64,000 bases of DNA from Aeromonas dhakensis (GTDB taxonomy: Bacteria > Pseudomonadota > Gammaproteobacteria > Enterobacterales > Aeromonadaceae): positions 124,001-188,000 of the forward strand of contig NZ_CDBH01000069.1 of assembly GCF_000820305.1 (NCBI RefSeq). The letters run 5' to 3'. Numbering within the stretch: the first letter of the stretch is position 1; each line of letters starts with the position of its first letter. The notes under the pieces are model-generated. The model did not search any database and had not been told where the DNA came from. It worked only from the letters and a program-made list of their open reading frames with translations. Both the position numbers and the translations under genes were made by a program. Shown one piece after another: positions 19,344 to 28,221 of the stretch.

Positions 19344-19830
19344 GGGTCACCTTGGTGATCACGACGTCTTCGGTCGGCACGTCCTGGTGGATGCGGCCGT
19401 AGTTGCCGGTCTTGACGCCCTTGATCTTGTTGACCACGTCCATGCCGGCGGTCACTTCACCGAACACGCAGTAGCCAAAACCCTGGGTGGTGGCGGATTT
19501 GAAGTCGAGGAAGTCGTTGTTGTTCACGTTGATGAAGAACTGGGCACTGGCAGAGTGCGGTTCCATGGTGCGGGCCATGGCGATGGTGCCGACCTTGTTG
19601 GACAGACCGTTGGCCGCTTCGTTCTTGATGGGGGCGCGGGTGTCTTTCTCTTCGAAGCCAGGGGCATAGCCGCCGCCCTGGATCATGAAGCCGTCGATGA
19701 CGCGGTGGAAGATGGTGTTGTCGTAGTGACCGTCACGGCAGTATTGCAGGAAGTTGGCCACGGTTTCCGGGGCTTTTTCAGCGTTCAGGGTGAGGGTGAT
19801 GTCGCCGTGATTGGTGTGCAGAGTGACCAT
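19333..19830 (-). CDS. ppiB: Peptidyl-prolyl cis-trans isomerase B (cyclophilin)
   Basis: A 165-residue cytoplasmic cyclophilin that catalyses proline isomerisation. Active-site segments [31 protein letters not shown] and [15 protein letters not shown] are all present. ATG at 19830 has AAAGGA six bases upstream and gives the family length (164 in E. coli); longer in-frame starts add unrelated sequence. It is divergent from cysS, as in E. coli. Confidence 0.96.
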   Translation of the reverse strand: MVTLHTNHGDITLTLNAEKAPETVANFLQYCRDGHYDNTIFHRVIDGFMIQGGGYAPGFEEKDTRAPIKNEAANGLSNKVGTIAMARTMEPHSASAQFFINVNNNDFLDFKSATTQGFGYCVFGEVTAGMDVVNKIKGVKTGNYGRIHQDVPTEDVVITKVTLAE

Positions 19831-20020
19831 GATATGTCCTTTCATTTGATGCGGGCGACTAGGTGCCCGCAGGTGTATGGCATAAAGTGGTGGCAATTCT
19901 AGCCCATCAGGGCCCTGCGGCATAGATGGTGCGCCTGATCCGGCACGTTTTCTGCCTCGTTTTCTACGCGCGATGCGGGTAGAATGGCAGGCCATTTTAC
20001 TCACAGGCAGTGGTCATAAG

Positions 20021-21397
20021 ATGCTGAAGATATACAACACACTCACTCGTCAAAAAGAAGAATTCAAACCTATCCACCCGGGCAAGGTGGGCATGTATGT
20101 GTGTGGCGTCACTATCTACGATCACTGTCATATCGGCCACGGCCGCACCTTCGTCGCCTTCGACGTGGTGGCCCGTTACCTGCGCTACAGCGGCTATCAG
20201 CTCAACTACGTGCGCAACGTCACCGACGTGGACGACAAGATCATCAAGCGCGCCGCCGAAACCGGCGTCACCTGTGACGATCTGACCGAGCGCCTGATCG
20301 GCGACATGCACGCCGACTTCGACGCCCTCGGCATGGTGCGCCCGGACGTCGAGCCGCGCGCCACCCAGCACATCGGCGAGATCATCGAGCTGGTGCAATC
20401 CCTGCTGGATAAAGAGCACGCCTACGTGGCTGACAACGGCGATGTCATGTTCATCGTCGACTCCTATGCCGACTACGGCAAGCTCTCCGGCCAGGATCTG
20501 GAACAGCTGCAGGCCGGCGCCCGGGTTGACGTGGTGGATGCCAAGCGCAACCCCTTGGACTTCGTGCTGTGGAAGATGTCCAAGCCCGGCGAGCCGACCT
20601 GGGACAGCCCCTGGGGCCCGGGCCGTCCTGGCTGGCACATCGAGTGCTCCGCCATGAACTCCAAGCACCTTGGCAACCACTTCGATATTCACGGCGGCGG
20701 CTCCGATCTGCAGTTCCCGCACCACGAGAACGAGATCGCCCAGTCCTGCTGCGCCCACGGTGGCGACTACGTCAACACCTGGATGCACAGCGGCATGGTG
20801 ATGGTGGATAAAGAGAAGATGTCCAAGTCCCTTGGCAACTTCTTCACCATCCGTGACGTCCTGGCCCATTATGACGCCGAAACCGTCCGTTACTTCCTGA
20901 TGTCTGGCCACTACCGCAGCCAGCTCAACTACTCGGAAGATAACTTGAAGCAAGCCCGCGCCGCGCTGGAGCGCATGTACACCGCCCTGCGCGACCTGCC
21001 GGCGGTCGCTGCGGCCGGTGGCGACGAGCAGGTGGCTCGCTTCAAAGAAGCCATGGACGATGACTTCAACACCCCGGAAGCCTACTCCGCTCTGTTCGAT
21101 CTGGTGCGCGAGATCAACCGCCAGAAAGCGGAAGACCTCACTGTTGCCGCTGGCCTCGGTGCCCGTTTGCGCGAACTGGGCGCCGTGCTCGGTATCCTGC
21201 AGCAGGATCCGGATGCCTTCTTGAAGGGCGATGAAGCGGACGAAGAGGTTGCCGAAATCGAGCAACTGATCGCCCAGCGAAATCAGGCCCGTGCCGACAA
21301 GAACTGGGCTGCGGCGGATGCCGCCCGCAACCGTCTCACCGAGATGGGCATCGTGCTGGAAGATAGTGCTGGCAAGACCAGCTGGCGCCGTGCCTAA
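20021..21397 (+). CDS. cysS: Cysteinyl-tRNA synthetase
   Basis: A 458-residue class I aminoacyl-tRNA synthetase. It shows the zinc ligand in [10 protein letters not shown] (residue about 28), the HIGH motif HIGHGR, zinc ligands in [10 protein letters not shown] and HHENE, and the KMSKS motif near residue 266. ATG at 20021 begins [15 protein letters not shown] as in the family (461 residues in E. coli). Single gene ended by a strong terminator. Confidence 0.97.
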   Translation: MLKIYNTLTRQKEEFKPIHPGKVGMYVCGVTIYDHCHIGHGRTFVAFDVVARYLRYSGYQLNYVRNVTDVDDKIIKRAAETGVTCDDLTERLIGDMHADFDALGMVRPDVEPRATQHIGEIIELVQSLLDKEHAYVADNGDVMFIVDSYADYGKLSGQDLEQLQAGARVDVVDAKRNPLDFVLWKMSKPGEPTWDSPWGPGRPGWHIECSAMNSKHLGNHFDIHGGGSDLQFPHHENEIAQSCCAHGGDYVNTWMHSGMVMVDKEKMSKSLGNFFTIRDVLAHYDAETVRYFLMSGHYRSQLNYSEDNLKQARAALERMYTALRDLPAVAAAGGDEQVARFKEAMDDDFNTPEAYSALFDLVREINRQKAEDLTVAAGLGARLRELGAVLGILQQDPDAFLKGDEADEEVAEIEQLIAQRNQARADKNWAAADAARNRLTEMGIVLEDSAGKTSWRRA

Positions 21398-21443
21398 GGC
21401 CGGTGGCCCTGTTGGTGCCTGATGCCAACAGGTTGACCCAATA

Positions 21444-21478
21444 AAAAAACCGCAGCCTTGGGGCTGCGGTTTTTGTTT
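21444..21478 (+). terminator. Terminator after cysS
   Basis: AAAACCGCAGCC and GGCTGCGGTTTT form a long stem followed by T residues. Confidence 0.92.
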
Positions 21479-21545
21479 GTGCCTTTTCCCTCGACACCTC
21501 TTAAGCCTCTGCGCTCTGTTTAGCCTCGGTGGCCTGCGCTCTGAT

Positions 21546-21900
21546 CCCCTCTCCCCTTGCGGGAGAGGGTTAGGGTGAGGGGGCTAACGTCATTCCTCGG
21601 CTGAATGTCGTCCCATGCCTTAATGGCATGGCTTCGCCATGCAGGACGCGAGGGCACGGCCCTCGAAGGGATTTCGCCCGCCCTTCGGGCTGGGGCGAGT
21701 GACTTTTGAAAGACCGCTCTCTTTGGCAAATAACACCAAAAGTCTTCCCCCCGGCAAACCGCCCACTTCGCGGGTTCCCTCGTCTCGTCCAACGGGTCGG
21801 ACGGAGCGCCGCAGACGGCACATCCCTGATGGCGCTCCTGACCCGTTGAACTCGACTCGGCGGTTTGCAGGGGGAACCAATACCGTGCCCGCCCGTGGCT
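21546..21900 (-). repeat. Dispersed non-coding repeat, left copy (inverted)
   Basis: Read on the minus strand: a long hairpin (AACGGGTC...GACCCGTT, 21787-21847), then GAGGGAACCCG, then a block with CTTTTGGTG, GTCTTTCAAAAGTCACTCGCC, GTCCTGC and GGCGAAGCC, ending in a REP-like GC-rich palindrome (21546-21582). A related unit lies in the opposite orientation at about 25812-26103, so the two flank the RT operon. Confidence 0.7.
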
Positions 21901-22005
21901 TTAATGTTCATGCTGACCGCCTTTTCCGCTGAAAGGGGAGAGCAGTGCAAGGGGATTGGTAAATTGCGTTTTGGTTTGAGTGAGAAAGTGTTTAGGGAAT
22001 AGAAA

Positions 22006-22036
22006 TAAAAACCGCAGCTCAAGGCTGCGGTTTTAT
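22006..22036 (-). terminator. Terminator of the RT operon
   Basis: On the minus strand CCGCAGC and GCTGCGG form a stem followed by TTTTTATTT. The stem sequence is the same as in the cysS terminator 560 bases away. Confidence 0.85.
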
Positions 22037-22068
22037 AGCAATAATGAAATTGATAAGCTTGAAGTGCA

Positions 22069-22557
22069 CTATGGTTGGTTGATGACTTCATCAATTATTT
22101 TTTTGAGTTCATCATCCCATAATTCATTTCTAATAGTACTAGACCTAATCAAATGTTCCTTATGAAATGACAGTTGAGATTTAATAGTTTTGCTCCAAGT
22201 GTCTTTTTGTGATTCTGTATGGAGGATTTGTTCAAATGCAAAGAGAGCAGATGATATAAACCAACAGTACTGTTCATATTTTGTGTCACTTGGGGTTGTT
22301 GGTCTTTTAAAGCCCCTAGCAAACTCTGGGTGTTCGAAACATAAAGAAAGATAATTTTGATAAAGTTCATAAGCAACAGATCGTCGAGACTCTATAATGT
22401 TCTCTTTATGCTGTCGAATCGCATAAATTGCGGCTACTCCAGCAATAAATAGTCCAAAAAAAGTTGCAAGATTAGCAAGTATACCCAACCATTCTACCCA
22501 TAGAGATACATCTAATAAAGCTGCTAGGCCCATTTTAAAACAATATATATTACTCAT
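22069..22557 (-). CDS. Small membrane protein partner of the RT-nitrilase
   Basis: A 162-residue protein, 11 bases downstream of the RT-nitrilase gene and so in the same operon. One strong hydrophobic helix (about residues 18-45, WVEWLGILANLATFFGLFIAGVAAIYAI) is followed by a charged, probably cytoplasmic helical region. No catalytic motif is seen. AT-rich like its neighbour. I recall that type 1 defence-associated RT loci can carry a small second gene, but I cannot confirm homology here. A downstream ATG at 22533 is an alternative start; neither has a clear ribosome binding site. Confidence 0.78.
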   Translation of the reverse strand: MSNIYCFKMGLAALLDVSLWVEWLGILANLATFFGLFIAGVAAIYAIRQHKENIIESRRSVAYELYQNYLSLCFEHPEFARGFKRPTTPSDTKYEQYCWFISSALFAFEQILHTESQKDTWSKTIKSQLSFHKEHLIRSSTIRNELWDDELKKIIDEVINQP

Positions 22558-22568
22558 ATTTTATCTAG

Positions 22569-25562
22569 TCATTTTCTATCTGGTGAGAACGTGAAACCAA
22601 TCGGTGTCGGTTTAAACTCGGAGCTAGAATCAGTCATTTTCCCTTTTTGCTGGAACTTACGCAAGGATTTATAATCTATCTTTGCTATTACAAAATAATC
22701 TACAAGGCCTCCTTTTATCCTTACTTGGTCTCTTTTATAGTCAAGTCTATATGGTGCCCTTACTCGGCTGTCACCGTATACACGATTATTTACCTGTATT
22801 ATAAATGTATGTATATCATGTGCGGACCCTTCAACAAGTGAACTAAATGTTTTTACATCCGGATTCCACTCTAAAACAAATAAGCTATCAACTTTCCCTT
22901 GATATCTAACCCTATTCATTGGATTAGTTAAATCACTACAAATTAATACGCCTATACAATATTTTCCATGTATATATATAGGTAGTATTTCTTGTGGGTC
23001 TGGTTTAGATAATTTAAGTGATTTTGCTTTTAGTTGATTCTCTTCAGTGTGAGCAGGGCTTAGCTTGGGTTGGAAAAAAATAAAACTGCTGTTATAACCA
23101 GGCCACTTTGTAACAAGAGATAAAAGACAGTCATTTCTTACTTCATTTTTTGAATTTGGTTTATGATATTCAATTCCAGCAATAAAAGATATTTTTTTCC
23201 TTGCGAGGTTCATTGATATGTTAAGTGCCCATTTACGCGGCAATGAGCATTCAGGAAATACTATATAATCTGACCTATGTTCAGATTTTAGGATGTTGTT
23301 AATTAAAGTGTTGACTCGTCTGTAGCGTTTGAGAGTCAAGTCTGGTTTGTTATTTATAGCCTGCGTAAATTGGTTGTCTGTGGTTTCAAAGTTTGTTAGA
23401 GCTACGCTGACAATGTCTGGAGTTTTATTGGGGATTATAATTTTATTATTGCCAGCATCATCTGTGGTTCTAAAAAAATTAATGTCTTCTATCGTTTTTG
23501 CACCACGAAGTCCAAAGATAAAATCCTTGAGTAATTGACTATCATCTAATGTTTCAGGGCACGCCATAACAATCTCAGGAATGCTTAACGGTCTCGTTGG
23601 GAATGTTAATGCTGGCCAGTGGGGTAACTTTAGTGATGCACTTTTCCGAAACTTTCTTATTAACGGCAGGTTTAGTATTTTATTTACGCTAAGTGATTTT
23701 GGTATTCGTATAGATGACTCATCATTATGTTGACTATAAAACCAGTAGTCTTTATATGGTCTGATGCCTAGATCAGAAAGAAGCAAGTTTCTACTGATTT
23801 CTTTTAGCTTTGTCTTGGTTATTGCTTTATATTCATGTTCATGTAGATTGCTAATATACATTATGGTTCTTCTGAGTTCGCTCCATTTTTCAAAACCAGC
23901 TATTGTAGATGACCTTAATGCTGTTTCAATAAGAGACTCCGAAAAATATTTTTTACATAACAAAAGATTTTTATGTGTATTTTTTTCTGTGGTTTCAGCA
24001 ATGATATTGAAACAGTTTATTATTTTGTCAACTAAGGTCCTGGTTTCAGCGAAGTCATAGTTAGATATCATGACTTGGAAAATTCTGCTTAAATAACTTG
24101 ATAGGTCAAAAATACCCTTTGGGGTTATTATATATCTTTCGACAAGACCATAGAATTCTTTTCTTATATTTCCCCACTCTAGTCTTGATAAATCATTTGA
24201 GTAGCTTTCCAGATCTCTTATCAAAAGAGACAACCCTAGCCTCCTAATAGATACAACATCGGTTTTTCTTAATGCATCTGCAATTAAGGATGCATCTGAT
24301 GAAGCTAATAGTGCTTTTTCAGCCATAGAGTTAGCATCTTCTGGAACAGAAGGAAGCATTCTATATTCACTGGACTGAGCTCGGATTTGGCTAGAAATCT
24401 GGTTTACAAGATCAAGGCCATATTTCGGTGATAGACTAAATATTTTTTGTTTGCTGGGGGTGAATTTCAGTTCGCAGTCACTAGCATAATTTAACTTGAG
24501 CGATATAGTCGGGGCTTCTCCTTTGGTTCTATGTATTTTTAAAAAATCAATCTTATCAGACAAGTAATTAATTACATCATTCCCGCTAGATATTTCTGGC
24601 GGAGTTTTAAAAACCAAAAAAATATCATCAACATATCGTCCATAATACTCTGGATTAATATTTTTACTAACTTCCTCATCTAGTTCATATAACAGTACAT
24701 TAGATATTATTTTAGACGCAGATAAGCCAACGGGTAATGCCCCGCTGGGGCGATCTATATAGTCAGGAGTCTTTTTGTACCAAGAATGTATTGAGTCGAT
24801 AAGCTGTTGCGTGAGTTTTCGTTCGTCTTTGCTGAGTTGAATTCCAGTCTTTATGAGAAATGAAGGCCTCAATATAAAGTTAGGTGATGTTCTATGATAA
24901 AAACTTGCAAGGTCCATCGTTATCGCGGTTGCATTATTATTTCTCTGGACAATATCACGCATGGCATCAAGACCTTTTTGTCGCCATGTTCTATATGCAG
25001 AGAAATAAGGTGAAAATAATCCGAGAGAGTCTAAGTTAAGTTCGCCATTATATGGTCCGAAATCTTCATATGGGTGGTGCTTTCTACGCAATCTATTACC
25101 ATAGGATAAATTTTTATCGAGCAAAGACTCAAATTTATGCCCAACCTTAAGAATCCATAGTGCAGAAATAACTTGATATTCAACAGTGGCATTAATGATT
25201 AGTCGGTAGCTAACTGATAATTTTTTGTTTTTATTTTCGGTATATTTATTAAGCCAGTCTTCATTTTGATCGATTGACCTAAAATGGATGCACTCTTTAT
25301 CCTCCCAAGAGCTAGTATCAATCGACTTAGGGGCATATGAATATCCGCCTAAAAATAAATCATTTTTATACCATGGGTCTTTTTCATCATTAATGAGAGT
25401 TTTATGAAGATTTAGTAAATTTTCATGTAGATTTGATTCAAATTCAGAATATCGACGCTTGCAAGGGTGAAAGTTGTCAAAAAATGAATCTGTTTTGGCT
25501 TTTCTATATGCCAGATATAAATCTGACAATGTGATAAATTCTTTTTCAAATATTATTGGCAT
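22569..25562 (-). CDS. Reverse transcriptase-nitrilase fusion (DRT type 1-like antiphage protein)
   Basis: A 997-residue two-domain protein. The N-terminal half is a group II intron/retron-like reverse transcriptase of the 'unknown group' kind: motif A TMDLASFY (Asp217), motif B LPVGLSAS (276-283) and motif C YVDD (310-313). The C-terminal quarter is a nitrilase/carbon-nitrogen hydrolase fold with its triad intact: Glu771 in FPECSLP, Lys833 in QPKLSP and Cys875 in LICSDL. This architecture matches defence-associated reverse transcriptases of type 1 (UG1/UG5-like), shown by others to protect against phages. Strongly AT-rich against a GC-rich chromosome, so recently acquired. ATG at 25562 chosen; a TTG three codons earlier is possible. 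No Shine-Dalgarno is obvious. Confidence 0.92.
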   Translation of the reverse strand: MPIIFEKEFITLSDLYLAYRKAKTDSFFDNFHPCKRRYSEFESNLHENLLNLHKTLINDEKDPWYKNDLFLGGYSYAPKSIDTSSWEDKECIHFRSIDQNEDWLNKYTENKNKKLSVSYRLIINATVEYQVISALWILKVGHKFESLLDKNLSYGNRLRRKHHPYEDFGPYNGELNLDSLGLFSPYFSAYRTWRQKGLDAMRDIVQRNNNATAITMDLASFYHRTSPNFILRPSFLIKTGIQLSKDERKLTQQLIDSIHSWYKKTPDYIDRPSGALPVGLSASKIISNVLLYELDEEVSKNINPEYYGRYVDDIFLVFKTPPEISSGNDVINYLSDKIDFLKIHRTKGEAPTISLKLNYASDCELKFTPSKQKIFSLSPKYGLDLVNQISSQIRAQSSEYRMLPSVPEDANSMAEKALLASSDASLIADALRKTDVVSIRRLGLSLLIRDLESYSNDLSRLEWGNIRKEFYGLVERYIITPKGIFDLSSYLSRIFQVMISNYDFAETRTLVDKIINCFNIIAETTEKNTHKNLLLCKKYFSESLIETALRSSTIAGFEKWSELRRTIMYISNLHEHEYKAITKTKLKEISRNLLLSDLGIRPYKDYWFYSQHNDESSIRIPKSLSVNKILNLPLIRKFRKSASLKLPHWPALTFPTRPLSIPEIVMACPETLDDSQLLKDFIFGLRGAKTIEDINFFRTTDDAGNNKIIIPNKTPDIVSVALTNFETTDNQFTQAINNKPDLTLKRYRRVNTLINNILKSEHRSDYIVFPECSLPRKWALNISMNLARKKISFIAGIEYHKPNSKNEVRNDCLLSLVTKWPGYNSSFIFFQPKLSPAHTEENQLKAKSLKLSKPDPQEILPIYIHGKYCIGVLICSDLTNPMNRVRYQGKVDSLFVLEWNPDVKTFSSLVEGSAHDIHTFIIQVNNRVYGDSRVRAPYRLDYKRDQVRIKGGLVDYFVIAKIDYKSLRKFQQKGKMTDSSSEFKPTPIGFTFSPDRK

Positions 25563-25595
25563 GATAATCAAATTCTGTTTAGTGTGTTTTAATAT

Positions 25596-25609
25596 GCTAT
25601 AAATATAGC
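25596..25609. promoter_or_regulatory. Palindrome upstream of the RT gene
   Basis: GCTATAAATATAGC is a perfect inverted repeat about 35 bases before the RT start codon. It could be an operator or part of an extended -10 region; nothing in the sequence decides. Confidence 0.35.
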
Positions 25610-25811
25610 GATTGGGTTTTCATTGTTTAATGAGAACGGGTCGTAAGTTCAATTAATGAAGCGTACTAGGCATTAGATAAATCAGGTTACATCGCAATTA
25701 AATATACACTATCGATGTTTCAATATAAGGCTATTCCCAAAATACACATGGAGCTGTTAATTGGCCTCGGTGCTGTAGGTTTGGTGTTGCCCCCTGTTGT
25801 CCGCCGAGGTG

Positions 25812-26103
25812 AGCCCGTTTGTCCAGGCCGCGAGGCAGGACGCCGAGCGAGCGCCGCTGGGCCATGGATGGCCCGGCGCGTGCCGTGGGACAAACGGGTG
25901 TACCGAGGGAACCCGATGCAGGAGGGCGAACAAGTGGGGGAGTAGACCTTTGGTGACTTTGGGTCTTTCCAAAGTCACTCGCCAAGCCGCGCAGCGGCGG
26001 CGAAACCTCGTCGAGGACGGAGTCCTCGTGTCCTGCGCGGCGAAGCCGTGCCAATCAGGCTAGTGACCCCTCACCCTAGCCCTCTCCCGCAAGGGGAGAG
26101 GGG
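25812..26103 (+). repeat. Dispersed non-coding repeat, right copy
   Basis: On the plus strand: a long hairpin (CCCGTTTGTCC...GGGACAAACGGG, 25814-25897), GAGGGAACCCG, then CTTTGGTGACTTT, GTCTTTCCAAAGTCACTCGCC, GTCCTGC and GGCGAAGCC, ending with a REP-like palindrome (26067-26103). Same order of blocks as the left copy at 21546-21900 but inverted. Confidence 0.7.
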
Positions 26104-26356
26104 ACGGTTACCGCGGACGATTACGCTCCGCTAATCGACCCTACTCGACCCTATCCATTGATCCCAAGCCCTATCCCCCAAGGGGCGAGGGGATCATTTA
26201 CCCCGGTGCAATGCGCTCCGCTTATTGCACCCTACCGCTCACCCGCCAGGGAGAGGGGATGGTTACCGCGGACGATTACGCTCCGCTTATTGCACCCTAC
26301 CGCTCACCCGCCAGGGAGATGGGACGGTTACCGCGGACGATTACGCTTTGCTACTC
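26104..26356 (+). repeat. Short tandem repeats
   Basis: The phrase GGTTACCGCGGACGATTACG occurs at about 26106, 26261 and 26326. The last two belong to a unit of roughly 65 bases that also contains ACCCTACCGCTCACCCGCCA (copies near 26228 and 26296). Similar 'GCGGACGATTACG' repeats are common between genes in gammaproteobacteria. Confidence 0.75.
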
Positions 26357-27147
26357 GACCCTACTTGACCCGATTCGACCTTACCAATTGCCCCAAGCGT
26401 CGTATCCGCATGGGGGCATGGGCAAAGCCCCGGAGGCTGACGAGAGCTGCCGTCGAGGGTGCAACCCTCGCCCTTGCCGCAGGCGCGGGAGACCGGCTGG
26501 TCTGCGCCAAAGACGCTGCCGCCCCTGACTGTCGCCGCCACCTTGCGCCCTTGACCATCCATGAATATGCGGGGGCCAACAGGGGCCGATGGTCATCTTA
26601 CGGAACCCGCCTCGGCGGGGCCATCCAAATCCATGAAATTAGTGATGCAACCATCAGAATTAAATGGTTTTTCTCCTCTGCTGCAGAGTAGCACCCGGCG
26701 GTTGACCCGTGGCCGGGGTGTGATGGAAGATGAGCCCCGAGCCCCGAGCCCAGCTGATAGCCGAGCGTAGATACGGGGATGTGTTGCAAGCCGAGAGCTG
26801 AACCGAGTGGCGAGCCAAGTGAGGGGAATGGCAGGGGAGCGCCACGAATAAAGGTGGTCAGCGACAGGGGCCATCACGATACCGAGCTCGCCCGCTTGAG
26901 CGCCACCGGCAAGCCGCCGCCGCCAATGGCTTCGCACGACAGGCACCGCTTGCTTCGGCAGTGGGCGCTGATTACCCCTCAGATGGGGTTATCTCGCGTT
27001 GGCTGCAAACGGAGCACATTGCTGGACAATCGAGGGTCGTTCGGCGACAAAGGGCGGCAAAAGCGCAGAGATAGCGCCGCGATGGGGGCGGGCGGCGGGT
27101 GAAGGGGCTATGGTTTCAGGAATAGACATGCAAGCAGGGAGGTGTGC

Positions 27148-28161
27148 ATGGACAGAATATTGCAGGCGTTGTCGCTGCAAGTGACCGGGGCGCGGGATCT
27201 GGAGAGCCTGACCCGCCCGCTGCTGGAGATGCTCGAAACGGTCACCGGGCTCGAATCCACCTATCTGACCGAAATCGACCTTGGTCACGACACCCAACAT
27301 ATCCGCTATGCCCGCAACAGCGCCGACCTGCAGATCCCCGAGGGGGTTTCGGTGGCCTGGGGCGATACCCTCTGCCGGCGGGCCCTCGACGAGGGGCGCT
27401 TCTACACCGACGATGTGGCGCTCTGCTGGGGGGATTCCCAGGCGGCGCAGGCCCTCGGCATTCGCACCTATCTGAGTTGCCCGGTGCGCACCCCCTCCGG
27501 CTCCCTCTATGGCACCCTGTGCGCCGCCAGCGCCGAACACAAGCCGCTGCTGGCGGGCTCGGATCACCTGATTGCCTTCTTCGCCCGGCTCATCGCCGAG
27601 CAGGTGGAGCGCGAACAGCTGCTGCAGCAGCTGCAGCAGGCCAACAACGAGCTGTCGCGCCAGGCGCTGAGCGACCCGCTGACCGGGCTGCCCAACCGGC
27701 GGGCACTGATGCACGAGCTCAACCGCCTCTTTTCGCTGGCAGAGCGGGTCGAACATCCGCTGTTGATAGGCTTTATCGATCTCGATGGCTTCAAGGCCAT
27801 CAACGACACCCACGGTCACGATGCGGGTGACCTGCTGTTGCAACGGGTGGCGGTGGCGCTCTCCTGCGTGCTGCGCGGCGGCGATCTGCTGGCGCGGGTG
27901 GGGGGCGACGAGTTCGTGGCGGTGGGGATGGGGCCGCAGTGCGGCGAAGAGACGCGGGAGGCGGCGGTGCAGGGCTTTCAGCGCCGGCTGTTCGAGGCGA
28001 GCCTGGTGTCGCTCGAGCTGCCCACCGGAGCGCTCCATTATGCCGGCGCCAGCGTGGGGGGGGTGGCCACCGATCCGGCCCTCAGCACGGTGGACGAGGC
28101 GCTGAGGCTGGCCGATGCCTGCATGTACGAGGTCAAGCGCCAGCGCCGCCGGCCGAGCTGA
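27148..28161 (+). CDS. Diguanylate cyclase, GAF-GGDEF
   Basis: A 337-residue cytoplasmic protein with an N-terminal GAF sensor domain (about residues 10-160) and a C-terminal diguanylate cyclase domain that makes cyclic di-GMP from two GTP. The linker is a coiled coil rich in Gln and Leu (QLLQQLQQANNEL). DPLTGLPNRRAL opens the catalytic domain and the active site is GGDEF, intact; an inhibitory RxxD site (RGGD) lies exactly five residues before it, so product feedback is expected. ATG at 27148 follows GGGAGG. The ligand of the GAF domain is unknown. Confidence 0.93.
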   Translation: MDRILQALSLQVTGARDLESLTRPLLEMLETVTGLESTYLTEIDLGHDTQHIRYARNSADLQIPEGVSVAWGDTLCRRALDEGRFYTDDVALCWGDSQAAQALGIRTYLSCPVRTPSGSLYGTLCAASAEHKPLLAGSDHLIAFFARLIAEQVEREQLLQQLQQANNELSRQALSDPLTGLPNRRALMHELNRLFSLAERVEHPLLIGFIDLDGFKAINDTHGHDAGDLLLQRVAVALSCVLRGGDLLARVGGDEFVAVGMGPQCGEETREAAVQGFQRRLFEASLVSLELPTGALHYAGASVGGVATDPALSTVDEALRLADACMYEVKRQRRRPS

Positions 28162-28184
28162 TGCGCAGGTGAGACAGGCAAACA

Positions 28185-28212
28185 AAAGGGGCCCCGTTGG
28201 GGCCCTTCTTCA
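28185..28212. terminator. Bidirectional terminator
   Basis: AAGGGGCCCC and GGGGCCCTT pair around GTT, between the convergent GGDEF gene and the binding-protein gene. Confidence 0.8.
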
Positions 28213-28221
28213 TGCCGCCCC

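Larger units (their letters stand above)
21398..22068. other. Intergenic region between cysS and the RT operon
   Basis: About 670 bases without a supported gene. It contains the cysS terminator, a REP-like element (21546-21582), one arm of a large inverted dispersed repeat (21546-21900), and the terminator of the converging RT operon (22006-22036). Confidence 0.8.
25563..27147. other. Non-coding region right of the RT operon
   Basis: About 1.6 kb with no supported gene. 25563-25740 is AT-rich and should hold the RT promoter. 25812-26103 is the right copy of the dispersed repeat. 26104-26360 contains tandem repeats. 26390-27130 is GC-rich with several short open frames that show no protein-like features and no ribosome binding sites. 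Confidence 0.7.

Noticed and set aside
26158-26691. A 177-codon open frame in the repeat-rich region
   Set aside because: It runs through tandem repeats and palindromes, has no ribosome binding site, and its translation is low-complexity and rich in Arg and Pro without family character.
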